From Aurantimonas sp. HBX-1 (GTDB lineage Bacteria > Pseudomonadota > Alphaproteobacteria > Rhizobiales > Rhizobiaceae): 64,000 nt of DNA. The notes below the pieces were generated by a model. That model saw nothing but the letters and a program-made list of their open reading frames with translations, was not told the DNA's origin and made no database searches. The position numbers were made by a program, and so were the translations under genes. Positions 47,542 to 55,797 of this stretch are shown here, one piece after another. The stretch covers positions 2,121,501-2,185,500 of the forward strand of contig NZ_CP090066.1 of NCBI RefSeq assembly GCF_021391535.1. The letters run 5' to 3'. How positions within the stretch are numbered: position 1 is the stretch's first letter; the number at the start of each line of letters is the position of its first letter.

Positions 47542-48168
47542 ATGACCGTTTCGTTGACGGATGCAACCAGTTCCGAACGCGCGGTCACCGTCATCGCCTG
47601 CGGCGCGATCGCCCGCGAGATCGGTGCCGTGCTGGCGGCCAATCGGCTTGCCCATGTCAATCTCGTCTGTCTGCCGGCGATGCTGCACAACGCCCCGCAG
47701 AAGATCGTCCCGGCGGTGGAGGCGGCCATCGCGGCCGCCCGGGCCCGCGGCTGCCAGCAGATCTTCATCGCCTATGCCGATTGCGGCACGGGCGGGGGTC
47801 TCGACGCGCTCTGCCGGCGCGAGGCGGTGGCGCGAATCCCCGGGCCGCATTGCTACGCCTTCTTCCGCGGCAACGAGCGGTTCGCCGAGGAGGCAGAGGC
47901 GCATCTGACCACCTTCTGGCTGACCGATTTCCTGGCCCGGCAGTTCGACGCCTTCGTGACGCGGCCGTTCAAGCTCGATCGCCATCCGGAAATGGTCGGC
48001 ATGCTGTTCGGCAACTACGAGCGCATCGTCTATCTGGCCCAGACCGACGACCCGGCGCTCGACCGCAAGGGCCAGGCCATCGCCGCCCGCCTCGGCCTCA
48101 CCTACGAGCGGCGGCTGGTCGGCTACGGCGACCTCACCCCGTCTTTGCTCGAGGCCGCCGGAGCATAG
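47542..48168 (+). CDS. DUF1638 domain protein of the corrinoid cluster
   Basis: 208-aa cytoplasmic protein. DUF1638 features: VTVIACGAIAREI, VCLPAMLHNAPQKIVPAVEAAI, IFIAYADCGTGGGLDALC, and a cysteine/His-rich middle (ARIPGPHCYAFFRG). The GTGGGLD glycine loop suggests nucleotide or cofactor binding. The family has no proven function; as far as I recall it recurs beside MttB-type methyltransferase genes, and the same is seen here. Start at the ATG at 47542 with GAGG before it; a GTG two codons earlier is less likely. Confidence 0.88.
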   Translation: MTVSLTDATSSERAVTVIACGAIAREIGAVLAANRLAHVNLVCLPAMLHNAPQKIVPAVEAAIAAARARGCQQIFIAYADCGTGGGLDALCRREAVARIPGPHCYAFFRGNERFAEEAEAHLTTFWLTDFLARQFDAFVTRPFKLDRHPEMVGMLFGNYERIVYLAQTDDPALDRKGQAIAARLGLTYERRLVGYGDLTPSLLEAAGA

Positions 48169-48485
48169 AAGCAAGCCGCCGGACGATCTGCTCCGCCATC
48201 GCGGGCCAGCTGGCAACCGCGCCTCGGCCCGGCCATGCGAAAGAGCCGGACGAGTGTGACCGAAGTCACATTGCGGCTGCATTGCCGTTGGCTTAGATCA
48301 GAACCGCTTTCCGGGCGACCGGCAGGACGGCGCGGCGTCTCGAGCCATCTCGGAAGTCACGCCTTGATATATACGACGGCAACGCTGACTTAACTGCGAT
48401 CGGGCATTGTCGTCTCCATGTCAGTAACAGACGGAGCAGCGGGCAAGGGTCCGGCTTCCGGTACGGGACCTTGAATTCGTCAGCC
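48169..48485. other. Intergenic region, 317 bases, with CRP-type site
   Basis: No gene supported. It contains a perfect TGTGA-N6-TCACA palindrome at 48255-48270, then TTGCGG and TAGATC 17 bases apart (48271-48276, 48294-48299). The remainder up to the ExoD-like gene is a leader of about 180 bases without recognised structure. Confidence 0.5.
48255..48270. promoter_or_regulatory. Perfect CRP-type binding site
   Basis: TGTGACCGAAGTCACA matches the CRP/FNR-family consensus TGTGA-N6-TCACA exactly. A weak -35/-10 pair just downstream would centre the site near -43 from transcription start, the class II activator position, for the rightward ExoD-like gene. Confidence 0.65.
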
Positions 48486-49169
48486 ATGTCCTCACCCGAA
48501 GCATCCGCTCCCCCATCCGCGCGCGCCCCCACCGCCGCTTTCGCGCGCCTTCGGGAATCGCTCCGGCGCCGCAGGGGCAAGCGCCAGCGCCGCATCTCGG
48601 CGATCCTGCGCTCCTACAGCCACCGCGACCGCGAAGTGCCGACGATCGGGGACCTGTCGGAAGCCTTCGACGCCCGCTCCTTCGGCGCCTTCTTCATCGT
48701 CTTCGGGGGCGTCAACCTGATTCCGCTGCCGCCCGGCACCTCGCTGGTGTTCGGCGTGCCGCTGCTGCTCTTCACGATCCAGCTGGCGATCGGCCGGCAC
48801 CGGCTGTGGCTGCCCCAGCGGGTGCGCAACATCCGGCTGAAGCCCGAGACGCTGAGCATGCTGATGGTGCGGCTCGGCCCGTACCTCCGCAAGGTGGAAC
48901 GGCTGGCGCGCCATCGCTATTGGCCGGAACCCGAATGGGTCGTGCTGTCGGCGATCGGCTGGTTCGCCTTCGTTATGGCCCTGCTGGTGGCGATCCCCTT
49001 CCCGCTCACCAACATGTTCCCCGGCGTCTCCATCGCGCTGGCAGGCGTGGCCATCACGGCTCGCGACGGGCTCTGGCTGATCGCCTCGATCGTCGTCGGC
49101 GTCGCCTCAGCGCTCTTCCTCGCCGGCATCTACGGCGCCGCCCTCTTCGCTTTCCTGCAGCTCCTGTAG
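48486..49169 (+). CDS. ExoD family membrane protein
   Basis: 227-aa inner-membrane protein of the ExoD (exopolysaccharide synthesis) family. Family segments: VPTIGDLSEAFDARSFGAFFIVFGG, NLIPLPPGTSLVFGVPLLLF, and IPFPLTNMFPGVSIALAGVAI; four hydrophobic helices. In Sinorhizobium ExoD affects exopolysaccharide and alkali tolerance. The ATG at 48486 has no good ribosome site; a TTG at 48471 is the alternative. It interrupts the corrinoid cluster, and the CRP-type site upstream suggests separate control. Confidence 0.9.
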   Translation: MSSPEASAPPSARAPTAAFARLRESLRRRRGKRQRRISAILRSYSHRDREVPTIGDLSEAFDARSFGAFFIVFGGVNLIPLPPGTSLVFGVPLLLFTIQLAIGRHRLWLPQRVRNIRLKPETLSMLMVRLGPYLRKVERLARHRYWPEPEWVVLSAIGWFAFVMALLVAIPFPLTNMFPGVSIALAGVAITARDGLWLIASIVVGVASALFLAGIYGAALFAFLQLL

Positions 49170-49269
49170 GACCGCTGCCGCGGCATGTCGCAAAGGCATC
49201 GCCGCCCGTCGCGTCCGGCACAACGCGCGACGCAGCGCGCGTCCAGAGTGTTCGCCACGGAGGATCCCG

Positions 49270-49569
49270 ATGGCAGAACTGCAGATCGTCTACTGGCGTG
49301 ACATCCCGGCCCAGGTGATCGTGAGACAGGGCCGCAGGACGGCGCGCCGCGAACTGCCGAAACGCTTCATCGAGGCGGTCGACATGTGCGCGATGCGGGT
49401 CGGCGCCAAGGATTCCGACGCCTATCTGGCGGAATGGCGCCGGGCGAGCGCCGAGCGGGAAGCCGAGGATCTCGAGGGCGAGGCGGACCGCGCCGCCGCC
49501 GAGATCGACTCCGCCTACGACATGCAGCGACTACGTTCACTCATCGACAATGCGGGGCGCGAGACATGA
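49270..49569 (+). CDS. 'Virulence factor' domain protein of the corrinoid cluster, 99 aa
   Basis: Small protein with the domain named virulence factor after the staphylococcal CvfC N-terminus: MAELQIVYWRDIPAQVIV, RTARRELPKRFIEAVDMCAM, KDSDAYLAEWRR, and a charged C-terminal helix. GGAGG precedes the ATG. Its stop overlaps the start of the MetF-like gene by four bases (ATGA), so the two are translationally coupled and probably form a complex. The domain name says nothing about pathogenicity here. Confidence 0.88.
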   Translation: MAELQIVYWRDIPAQVIVRQGRRTARRELPKRFIEAVDMCAMRVGAKDSDAYLAEWRRASAEREAEDLEGEADRAAAEIDSAYDMQRLRSLIDNAGRET

Positions 49570-50453
49570 GCCTGTCCCTTCCGGCGACACGAGACGTCAT
49601 CCCCGCATCGGTCGAGGTGGCCCCTCGGCAGGCGATGCGATCGAGCGACCTGCCCGGCCTCTTTCCGCCTGGCACGCGCACCTACCTGACCGATGTCGGC
49701 GTCGACAGCCTCAGGGATTTCGTCGCCGCCACGTGCCGTCTCGCCGACCTCGGCTACATACCGGTTCCGCACATTCCGGCCCGCCGGATCCGGTCGCGCG
49801 CCGAACTCGAGACGCGGATCCGGGCCTATGCCGAGGAAGCCGGCGTCACCGACGTGCTGGTGATCGGTGGCGGCCTCGACCGTCCGGCCGGCCCCTACAC
49901 GTCGACGATGGAGGTCCTGGAGAGCGGCCTGCTCGACCGTCACGGCATCGGCGAGGTCGGCGTCGCCGGCCATCCGGAGGGCTCGCCCGAATTCTCGCTC
50001 GCCACCGCGGAAGCCGCGCTGCGGCTGAAGCAGGACTTCCGCGAGCGTACCGGCGCCCGCATGCGGATCGTCACCCAGTTCGGCTTCGACCCCGACGTCT
50101 ACGTGGCCTGGGCGATGGCGGTGCGGGAAAGCGGCATCGGACTGCCGATCCATATCGGTGTCGCCGGCCCGGCCTCGATCACCACGCTGATCCGCTATGC
50201 CGCGCTATGCGGGGTCGGCAGTTCCGTCACGTTCCTGAAGAAGCGCGGCGGCGCCCTGACGGCGCTGGCGGCGCAGCATTCGCCTGAATCCGTCGTCGGC
50301 CCGATCGAACGGCACTGGCGGCAGACACCGGAATCGCCGATCCGGCAGATTCACGTCTTCCCCTTCGGCGGCCTGACGCAGTCGGCGGCGTGGCTGCGCG
50401 AGCGCGGCTCGTGGCCGGCCGCGGGCGGCGTCCGCGACCAGGCGCTGGGCTGA
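49566..50453 (+). CDS. Methylenetetrahydrofolate reductase-like protein
   Basis: 295-aa barrel of the MetF family, interconverting methyl-THF and methylene-THF. The catalytic Glu region reads ASVEVAPRQA in place of the usual SFEFFPP; VPHIPARRI matches the PHLTCR strand; DVLVIGGGLDRPAGPYTSTMEVL, GVAGHPEGSP and RIVTQFGFDPDVYVAW follow family order. The divergence from housekeeping MetF suggests specialisation for running methyl-THF oxidation in this pathway. Coupled to the preceding 99-aa gene and 37 bases before the methyl-THF methyltransferase. Confidence 0.88.
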   Translation: MSLSLPATRDVIPASVEVAPRQAMRSSDLPGLFPPGTRTYLTDVGVDSLRDFVAATCRLADLGYIPVPHIPARRIRSRAELETRIRAYAEEAGVTDVLVIGGGLDRPAGPYTSTMEVLESGLLDRHGIGEVGVAGHPEGSPEFSLATAEAALRLKQDFRERTGARMRIVTQFGFDPDVYVAWAMAVRESGIGLPIHIGVAGPASITTLIRYAALCGVGSSVTFLKKRGGALTALAAQHSPESVVGPIERHWRQTPESPIRQIHVFPFGGLTQSAAWLRERGSWPAAGGVRDQALG

Positions 50454-50490
50454 AAACGATCACCTGGCCTGCCAATCATCCGGAGCGCCC

Positions 50491-51435
50491 ATGACCCGCA
50501 CCATCGTCGCTTCCGCCCGCCGCGAGATCGTCATCGGCTTCGACGAGCCGTTCTGCGTCATCGGCGAACGGATCAATCCGACCGGCCGCAAGAAGCTGGC
50601 GGCGGAAATGGTCGCCGGCAATTTCGAGACGGTGACCAGCGACGTCCTCGCGCAGGTCGCGGCGGGCGCCACCATGCTCGACGTCAATGCCGGCGTGACG
50701 GCCGTCGATCCGAACGTCTCGGAGCCGCCACTGCTGGTCGAGACGATCAGGCTGGTGCAGAGCCTCACCGATCTGCCGATCTCGATCGATTCCTCGGTCT
50801 CGCCGGCGATCCGGGCGGCGCTCGAGGTGGCCGAGGGCCGCCCGCTGGTCAACTCGGTGACCGGCGAGATGGAGAAGTTGGAAGCCATCCTGCCGCTGAT
50901 CAAGAAGTACGACGTGCCGGTGGTGGCGATCTCCAACGACGAGAACGGCATCTCGGAAGATCCGGACGTGCGCTTCGCGGTGGCCCAGCGGATCGTCCGC
51001 CATGCGGCCGATTACGGCATCAGGCCCTGCGACATCGTCGTCGACCCGCTGGTGATGCCGATCGGCGCGATGGGCACGGCGGGGCGCCAGGTCTTCGCGC
51101 TCGTCCGACGGCTGCGCGAGGAACTCGGCGTCAACACGATCTGCGGCGCCTCGAACATCTCCTTCGGCCTGCCGCATCGCCACGGCATCAACGCCGCCTT
51201 CCTGCCGATGGCGATCGCAGCCGGGATGACTTCGGCGATCATGAACCCTTGCCGGCCGCAGGAGATGGAAGCGGTGCGCGCCGCCAACGTGCTGATGGGC
51301 AACGACCCGTCCTGCATGAACTGGATCCGCAGCTATCGCGACGCCGTTCCGTCGGCGGTGGCCGTCGCCGCCGCCCCCGCGATGGCCACCGGGCGCCGCC
51401 GCGGCGGCCGCGAAGCCCGCCGGCCAACGACGTGA
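50491..51435 (+). CDS. Methyltetrahydrofolate:corrinoid methyltransferase (pterin-binding domain)
   Basis: 314-aa pterin-binding barrel related to AcsE, MtgA and the folate module of MetH. It moves the methyl between corrinoid protein and tetrahydrofolate. Signatures: GERINPTGRKKL, LDVNAGV, SIDSS, NSVTGE, ISNDENG, and GASNISFGLPHR. After the barrel (ends about residue 285) comes an Ala-rich link and the basic tail GRRRGGREARRPTT (301-314), the same style as on the MttB-type protein and the reactivator. A plain dihydropteroate synthase is excluded by the sequence type and context. Confidence 0.93.
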   Translation: MTRTIVASARREIVIGFDEPFCVIGERINPTGRKKLAAEMVAGNFETVTSDVLAQVAAGATMLDVNAGVTAVDPNVSEPPLLVETIRLVQSLTDLPISIDSSVSPAIRAALEVAEGRPLVNSVTGEMEKLEAILPLIKKYDVPVVAISNDENGISEDPDVRFAVAQRIVRHAADYGIRPCDIVVDPLVMPIGAMGTAGRQVFALVRRLREELGVNTICGASNISFGLPHRHGINAAFLPMAIAAGMTSAIMNPCRPQEMEAVRAANVLMGNDPSCMNWIRSYRDAVPSAVAVAAAPAMATGRRRGGREARRPTT

Positions 51436-51600
51436 GGATAGACGGGAGGGATCTGGCATGTAGCTCCGCGCGGCGGCCGTCGCTGGGCCGGGCCGTGCGA
51501 CGACCTGCCCCTTCGCAACTGCGAAATAATCCGTCGACGCCATCGACTATTTCGGCGGCCTTAGCGTTTATGCGAGACAGGTCCACAAGGAATGCTCTCG

Positions 51601-51969
51601 ATGACTCGCCGCCACCCATTTTCCGCGGTATTCGCCCATGCGCCCAAAACGGCTGCGGAAATGACCACGCTGATGGTCATGTCGCCCTTCGTGATCAGCA
51701 CCCGACTGACGCAGTTCTGGGCATCGGCTGCTTCGCCGCAAGCCAAGGACCGCGCCGAGGTCGCGCAGATGGTGAGCGAGAAGATGCAGGCCGTCGGCGA
51801 ATCGGTCGTCGCGATGAACCTGGCGGCGGTCGAAGCGATGACCAAGGCGACGCTGGCTGCCGCGACTGGCGCGTATCTCGACACCAATCACGGCGACGCC
51901 ATCTTCTCGGCCGGCCTCAAGCCCTATTCGCAGCGCGTCCGCGCCAATCGCAAGCGCCTGTCCCGCTGA
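51601..51969 (+). CDS. Small helical protein, phasin-like, 122 aa
   Basis: Short protein with AAGGA before the ATG at 51601 (an ATG at 51592 is less well placed). Segments APKTAAEMTTLMVMSPFVISTRLTQFWA and MVSEKMQAVGESVVAMNLAAVEAM, then a basic tail RVRANRKRLSR. The amphipathic, Ala/Met-rich helices and basic end resemble phasins, which coat polyhydroxyalkanoate granules, but the match is loose. It lies between two corrinoid-pathway genes without an obvious link. Confidence 0.6.
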   Translation: MTRRHPFSAVFAHAPKTAAEMTTLMVMSPFVISTRLTQFWASAASPQAKDRAEVAQMVSEKMQAVGESVVAMNLAAVEAMTKATLAAATGAYLDTNHGDAIFSAGLKPYSQRVRANRKRLSR

Positions 51970-52000
51970 CACCGCCTGCCCCATTGTTTGCGGAACGCCG

Positions 52001-54082
52001 ATGAGCGACGCGGCAGATCCGCTCGTCCTGTTCATGCCCTCGGGGCGGCGCGGACATTTTGCCCGCGGCACCCTGCTGATCGCCGCCGCCCGCTCGCTGG
52101 GCGTGCATGTCGAGAGCGTCTGCGGCGGACGCGGCATTTGCGGCCGCTGCCAGGTGGAGGTCGTCGAGGGCGCCTTCGCCAAGCACAAGATCGTCTCGGC
52201 CGCCGACCATCTGTCGCCGGTCGCGGCGACGGAAATCCGCTACGCGGAAAAGCGCATCCTGAAGCCCGGGCGGCGTCTGTCCTGCTCCGCCACGATCGAG
52301 GGCGACCTCGTCGTCGACCTGCCTTCCGACATGGCGGTCAACACGGCGGTGGTGCGCAAGGCGGTCGATACGCGGGTCTTCCCGCGCGACCCGGCGATCC
52401 GCCTGCTCTTCGTCGAGGTGCCGGAGCCCGACATGCATGCCCCGCTGGGCGATCTCGACCGTGTGTTCGCGGCGCTGGAAGCCGACTGGGGCCTTGCCCG
52501 CCCGACGGTCGAGCCATCCGTGCTGCCGCTGCTGCAGAAGACGCTGCGCGACGGCTCCTGGCAGGTGACCTGCGCCGTCGCGCACGACCGGGAGGAAGAT
52601 CGCCCGCATCTGATGGCAGTCTACCCGGGCCTCAAGAACGAGGCGTACGGCATCGCCGTCGACATCGGCTCGACCACCATCGCGCTTTCGCTCTCCTCGC
52701 TGCTCTCGGGCGCGACCATCGCGGCGACCGGCGCGCCCAATCCGCAGATCCGCTTCGGCGAGGACCTGATGAGCCGGGTGTCCTACGTCATGATGAACCC
52801 CGGCGGCCGGGGCGAGATGACGCGGGCCGTCCGCGAGGCGGTGCAGGCGATGATCGACACCGTCGCCGCCGAGGCTAATGTCTCCACCGGCGACATCATG
52901 GACTGCGTCTTCGTCGGCAATCCCGTGATGCATCACCTGTTTCTCGGCATCGACCCGACCGAGCTCGGCCAGGCGCCCTTCGCGCTGGCCCTGTCGGGAG
53001 CCCTGGCGCTGCCGGCGGCCAGCCTCGACCTGACGCTGCATCCGGCGGCGAGGGCCTACATGCTGCCCTGCATCGCCGGCCATGTCGGGGCCGACGCCGC
53101 CGCGGCAACGCTGTCGGAGGGCCCGCACCGCCAGGACGAGACGATGCTGCTGGTCGATGTCGGCACCAATGCCGAGATCGTGCTGGGCAATCGCGAGCGG
53201 CTTCTCGCTGCCTCCTCGCCCACCGGCCCGGCCTTCGAAGGCGCCGAGATCTCCTGCGGCCAGCGCGCCGCCCCGGGCGCGATCGAGCGCGTGCGCATCG
53301 ACCCGGTCACGCTGGAGCCGCGCTTCAAGGTGATCGGCATCGACATCTGGTCGGACGATCCGGGATTTCCCGAGGCCGCCGCCGCGCTCGGCGTGACCGG
53401 CATCTGCGGCTCCGGCATCGTCGAGGTGGTCGCCGAGATGTTCCTCGCCGGCATCGTCACCGAGGATGGCGTCATCGACGGCGGCCTTGCGGCTCGCTCG
53501 CCCCGCATCGTGCAGAGCGGGCGGACCTTCGCCTACGTCCTGCACGAGACGGCGCAGCGGACGCTGACCATCCTGCAGACCGACATCCGCGCCATCCAGC
53601 TGGCCAAGGCAGCCCTCTACGCCGGAATCAAGCTCCTGATCGACAAGCTAACCGGTCCGGGCCGCACGGTGCGGATCGACCGGATCGCGCTGGCCGGCGC
53701 CTTCGGGTCGTTCATCGAGCCGCGCTACGCCATGGTGCTGGGGCTGGTGCCGGACTGCGACCTCGAGCGGTGCAAGGCGGTCGGCAATGCCGCCGGCGCC
53801 GGCGCCCGCATGGCGCTGCTCAACCGCGCCTATCGCCGCGAGATCGAGGCGAGGGTCAGCGGCATCGAGAAGATCGAGACGGCGCTGGAACCCGCATTCC
53901 AGGAGCATTTCGTCGCGGCCATGGCGTTTCCCAACAAGCACGACGCGTTTCCGTCGCTGGCCCGCGTGCAGGCGCTGCCGAACCGCGACGCGGCCGGCAT
54001 GCCGCTGCCGGGCCAGGGGATGTCGGCGTCCGGCACGCCGGAGCGGGGCCGGCGCGGCGGGCGGGCCGGCCGGACGGCCTGA
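52001..54082 (+). CDS. 2Fe-2S/ASKHA corrinoid-protein reactivating ATPase (RACo/RamA-like role)
   Basis: 693-aa protein that should restore the Co(I) form of the corrinoid protein. N-terminal ferredoxin domain with C41, C47, C50 and C95 (CGGRGICGRC ... CSA); a linker domain to about 210; then the acetate-kinase/sugar-kinase-like ASKHA domain with DIGSTTIALSLSSL, VGNPVMHHLFLG, DVGTNAEIVLG, GICGSGIVEVVAEM and GAFGSFI. This is the RACo architecture, not the archaeal RamA. The C-terminus holds the Arg/Gly tail RGRRGGRAGRTA (682-693). An electron donor is not encoded nearby. Confidence 0.94.
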   Translation: MSDAADPLVLFMPSGRRGHFARGTLLIAAARSLGVHVESVCGGRGICGRCQVEVVEGAFAKHKIVSAADHLSPVAATEIRYAEKRILKPGRRLSCSATIEGDLVVDLPSDMAVNTAVVRKAVDTRVFPRDPAIRLLFVEVPEPDMHAPLGDLDRVFAALEADWGLARPTVEPSVLPLLQKTLRDGSWQVTCAVAHDREEDRPHLMAVYPGLKNEAYGIAVDIGSTTIALSLSSLLSGATIAATGAPNPQIRFGEDLMSRVSYVMMNPGGRGEMTRAVREAVQAMIDTVAAEANVSTGDIMDCVFVGNPVMHHLFLGIDPTELGQAPFALALSGALALPAASLDLTLHPAARAYMLPCIAGHVGADAAAATLSEGPHRQDETMLLVDVGTNAEIVLGNRERLLAASSPTGPAFEGAEISCGQRAAPGAIERVRIDPVTLEPRFKVIGIDIWSDDPGFPEAAAALGVTGICGSGIVEVVAEMFLAGIVTEDGVIDGGLAARSPRIVQSGRTFAYVLHETAQRTLTILQTDIRAIQLAKAALYAGIKLLIDKLTGPGRTVRIDRIALAGAFGSFIEPRYAMVLGLVPDCDLERCKAVGNAAGAGARMALLNRAYRREIEARVSGIEKIETALEPAFQEHFVAAMAFPNKHDAFPSLARVQALPNRDAAGMPLPGQGMSASGTPERGRRGGRAGRTA

Positions 54083-54240
54083 GCCGGCGGAATTTGCCGC
54101 GGCCGGGCCCGCGATCGCGGCACCCGACCGTTGCGTCTTGGCGCAAACAGGCTTATCGAAACCCATCCCGCTTGACAGAAGGCGAATAACGAGCCGAGCC
54201 AGCGCCATTGCTGCGCCGCCGTCGCCACCCATGAGGACCG

Positions 54241-54606
54241 ATGAAGCCGATCGACAGCGATTTCGCCGACCGCCGCAAGACCGCCAACGAGGCCAAGCAG
54301 GCACTCCTTGAGAAGGCCAAGGCGCGTCTCAACAGCCCGCAGGCCGAGAAGGCCCGCGAGGAGCGCGCCGCCGTCGTCGCCGCGCGCGAGGAGCGCCAGG
54401 CGCAGAAGCGTGCGGAAGACGAGCAGAAGCAGCGCGAGGAAGAGGCCCGCGAGGTCGAGCGCGAGGCCGCTCGCCAGGCCGAGGAAGAAGCCAAGAAGGC
54501 CGACCAGAATCGCCTGATCGACCAGATGGTTTCCGACGAGGCCGCCCGGAAGGCCGAGCGCGACGCCAAATATGCCAGCCGCAAGGCCCGCCAGGGCAAG
54601 AAATAG
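54241..54606 (+). CDS. DUF6481 family coiled-coil protein, 121 aa
   Basis: Highly charged single long helix: from KTANEAKQALLEKAKARL through repeated EER/EEAR units to NRLIDQMVSDEAARKAERDAKYASRKARQGKK. This is the DUF6481 pattern, common in Hyphomicrobiales and of unknown role. A RNA- or ribosome-associated coiled coil is conceivable from the basic end. No link to its neighbours is visible. Confidence 0.85.
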   Translation: MKPIDSDFADRRKTANEAKQALLEKAKARLNSPQAEKAREERAAVVAAREERQAQKRAEDEQKQREEEAREVEREAARQAEEEAKKADQNRLIDQMVSDEAARKAERDAKYASRKARQGKK

Positions 54607-54723
54607 TCCCGGCCACCCTCCCCCGGCATTTCGCGCCGGCCATCTTGCGCGACGAAGGCTTTGCCGCCACCTTCCGGTGGCCGGCGGTGCCCGGCCATAG
54701 CGGGATGCGGAGCGGAAACGGCG

Positions 54724-55770
54724 ATGGTGAGGACCAACGGGTCCCTGGTGTTGGAGCGTCTGCCTCGACCCGTCGAGCGTGAGGAAACGCCGAAGCGCTC
54801 GATCGTCTTCCTGCTGGTGCCGAACTTCTCGATGATCGCCTTCGCGACGGCGATCGAGCCCTTGCGGATCGCCAACCGCATCGTCGGCCGCGAGATCTAC
54901 CGCTGGCGCCTGGCTTCCCCGGACGGCCGGCCGGTGCCGGCCTCGAACGGCGTCGAGGTCGCAGTCTCCGCCTCCGTCGAGGACGAACGCCGGGCGCTGC
55001 CGGGCGAACGCCGGCCGTCGATGGTGTTCGCCTGTTCCGGCATCCTGGTCGAGGACTTCGCCGACCGCAGCACCCTCTCCTACCTTCGCGAAGCGCATCA
55101 GCGCGGTGTTTCCGTGGGCGGCCTGTGCACGGCCGCCTGGATCCTCGCGCGGGCCGGGCTGCTCGCCGACCGGCGCTGCGCCATCCACTGGGAAAACCTG
55201 CCGGGCTTCGCCGAAGCCTTCCCCCGCGCCGACGTCTATGCCGACCTCTTCGAGATCGACCACAACATCTACACCTGCGCCGGCGGCACCGCCTCGCTCG
55301 ACATGATGCTGGCGCTGATCGGCCACGACCTCGGCGACGACGTGGTCAACCGGGTCTGCGAACAGGCGCTCACCGACCGCGTGCGCAGCGCCCACGACCG
55401 GCAGCGCCTGCCGCTCCGGGCACGGCTCGGCATCCAGCACGGCAAGGTGCTGCGGGTGATCGAGATCATGGAAGCCAATCTCTCCGACCCGCTGTCGCTG
55501 GTGGAGATCGCCCGGCATGTCGGGCTCTCGCGCCGGCAGGTCGAACGGCTGTTCGACAAGGAGATGGGGCGCTCGCCGGCGCGCTATTACCTGGAGATCC
55601 GGCTCGACCGGGCCCGCCATCTGCTGGTGCAGTCGCAATTGCCGATCGTCGAGATCGCCGTCGCCTGCGGCTTCGTCTCGGCCTCGCATTTCTCCAAATG
55701 CTACCGCGAGCTCTACGACCGATCGCCGCAGCAGGAGCGTGCCGCCCGGGCGGCGCTAACCCCGGCCTAG
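54724..55770 (+). CDS. GlxA-family AraC-type regulator, GbdR-like
   Basis: 348 aa: a DJ-1/PfpI-like sensing domain (about 25-195, VFLLVPNFSMIAFATAIEPLRIANR, GGLCTAAWILARAGLL, CAGGTASLDMML) and an AraC helix-turn-helix pair (about 240-335, MEANLSDPLSLVEIARHVGLSRRQVERLF, VEIAVACGFVSASHFSKCYR). GbdR of Pseudomonas, which senses glycine betaine and dimethylglycine, has the same layout, and this gene lies between the corrinoid genes and a dimethylglycine-dehydrogenase-like gene. I infer it regulates them. Confidence 0.9.
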   Translation: MVRTNGSLVLERLPRPVEREETPKRSIVFLLVPNFSMIAFATAIEPLRIANRIVGREIYRWRLASPDGRPVPASNGVEVAVSASVEDERRALPGERRPSMVFACSGILVEDFADRSTLSYLREAHQRGVSVGGLCTAAWILARAGLLADRRCAIHWENLPGFAEAFPRADVYADLFEIDHNIYTCAGGTASLDMMLALIGHDLGDDVVNRVCEQALTDRVRSAHDRQRLPLRARLGIQHGKVLRVIEIMEANLSDPLSLVEIARHVGLSRRQVERLFDKEMGRSPARYYLEIRLDRARHLLVQSQLPIVEIAVACGFVSASHFSKCYRELYDRSPQQERAARAALTPA

Positions 55771-55797
55771 TCCGGCGGCGCCGGCTTCACGGCGCGG

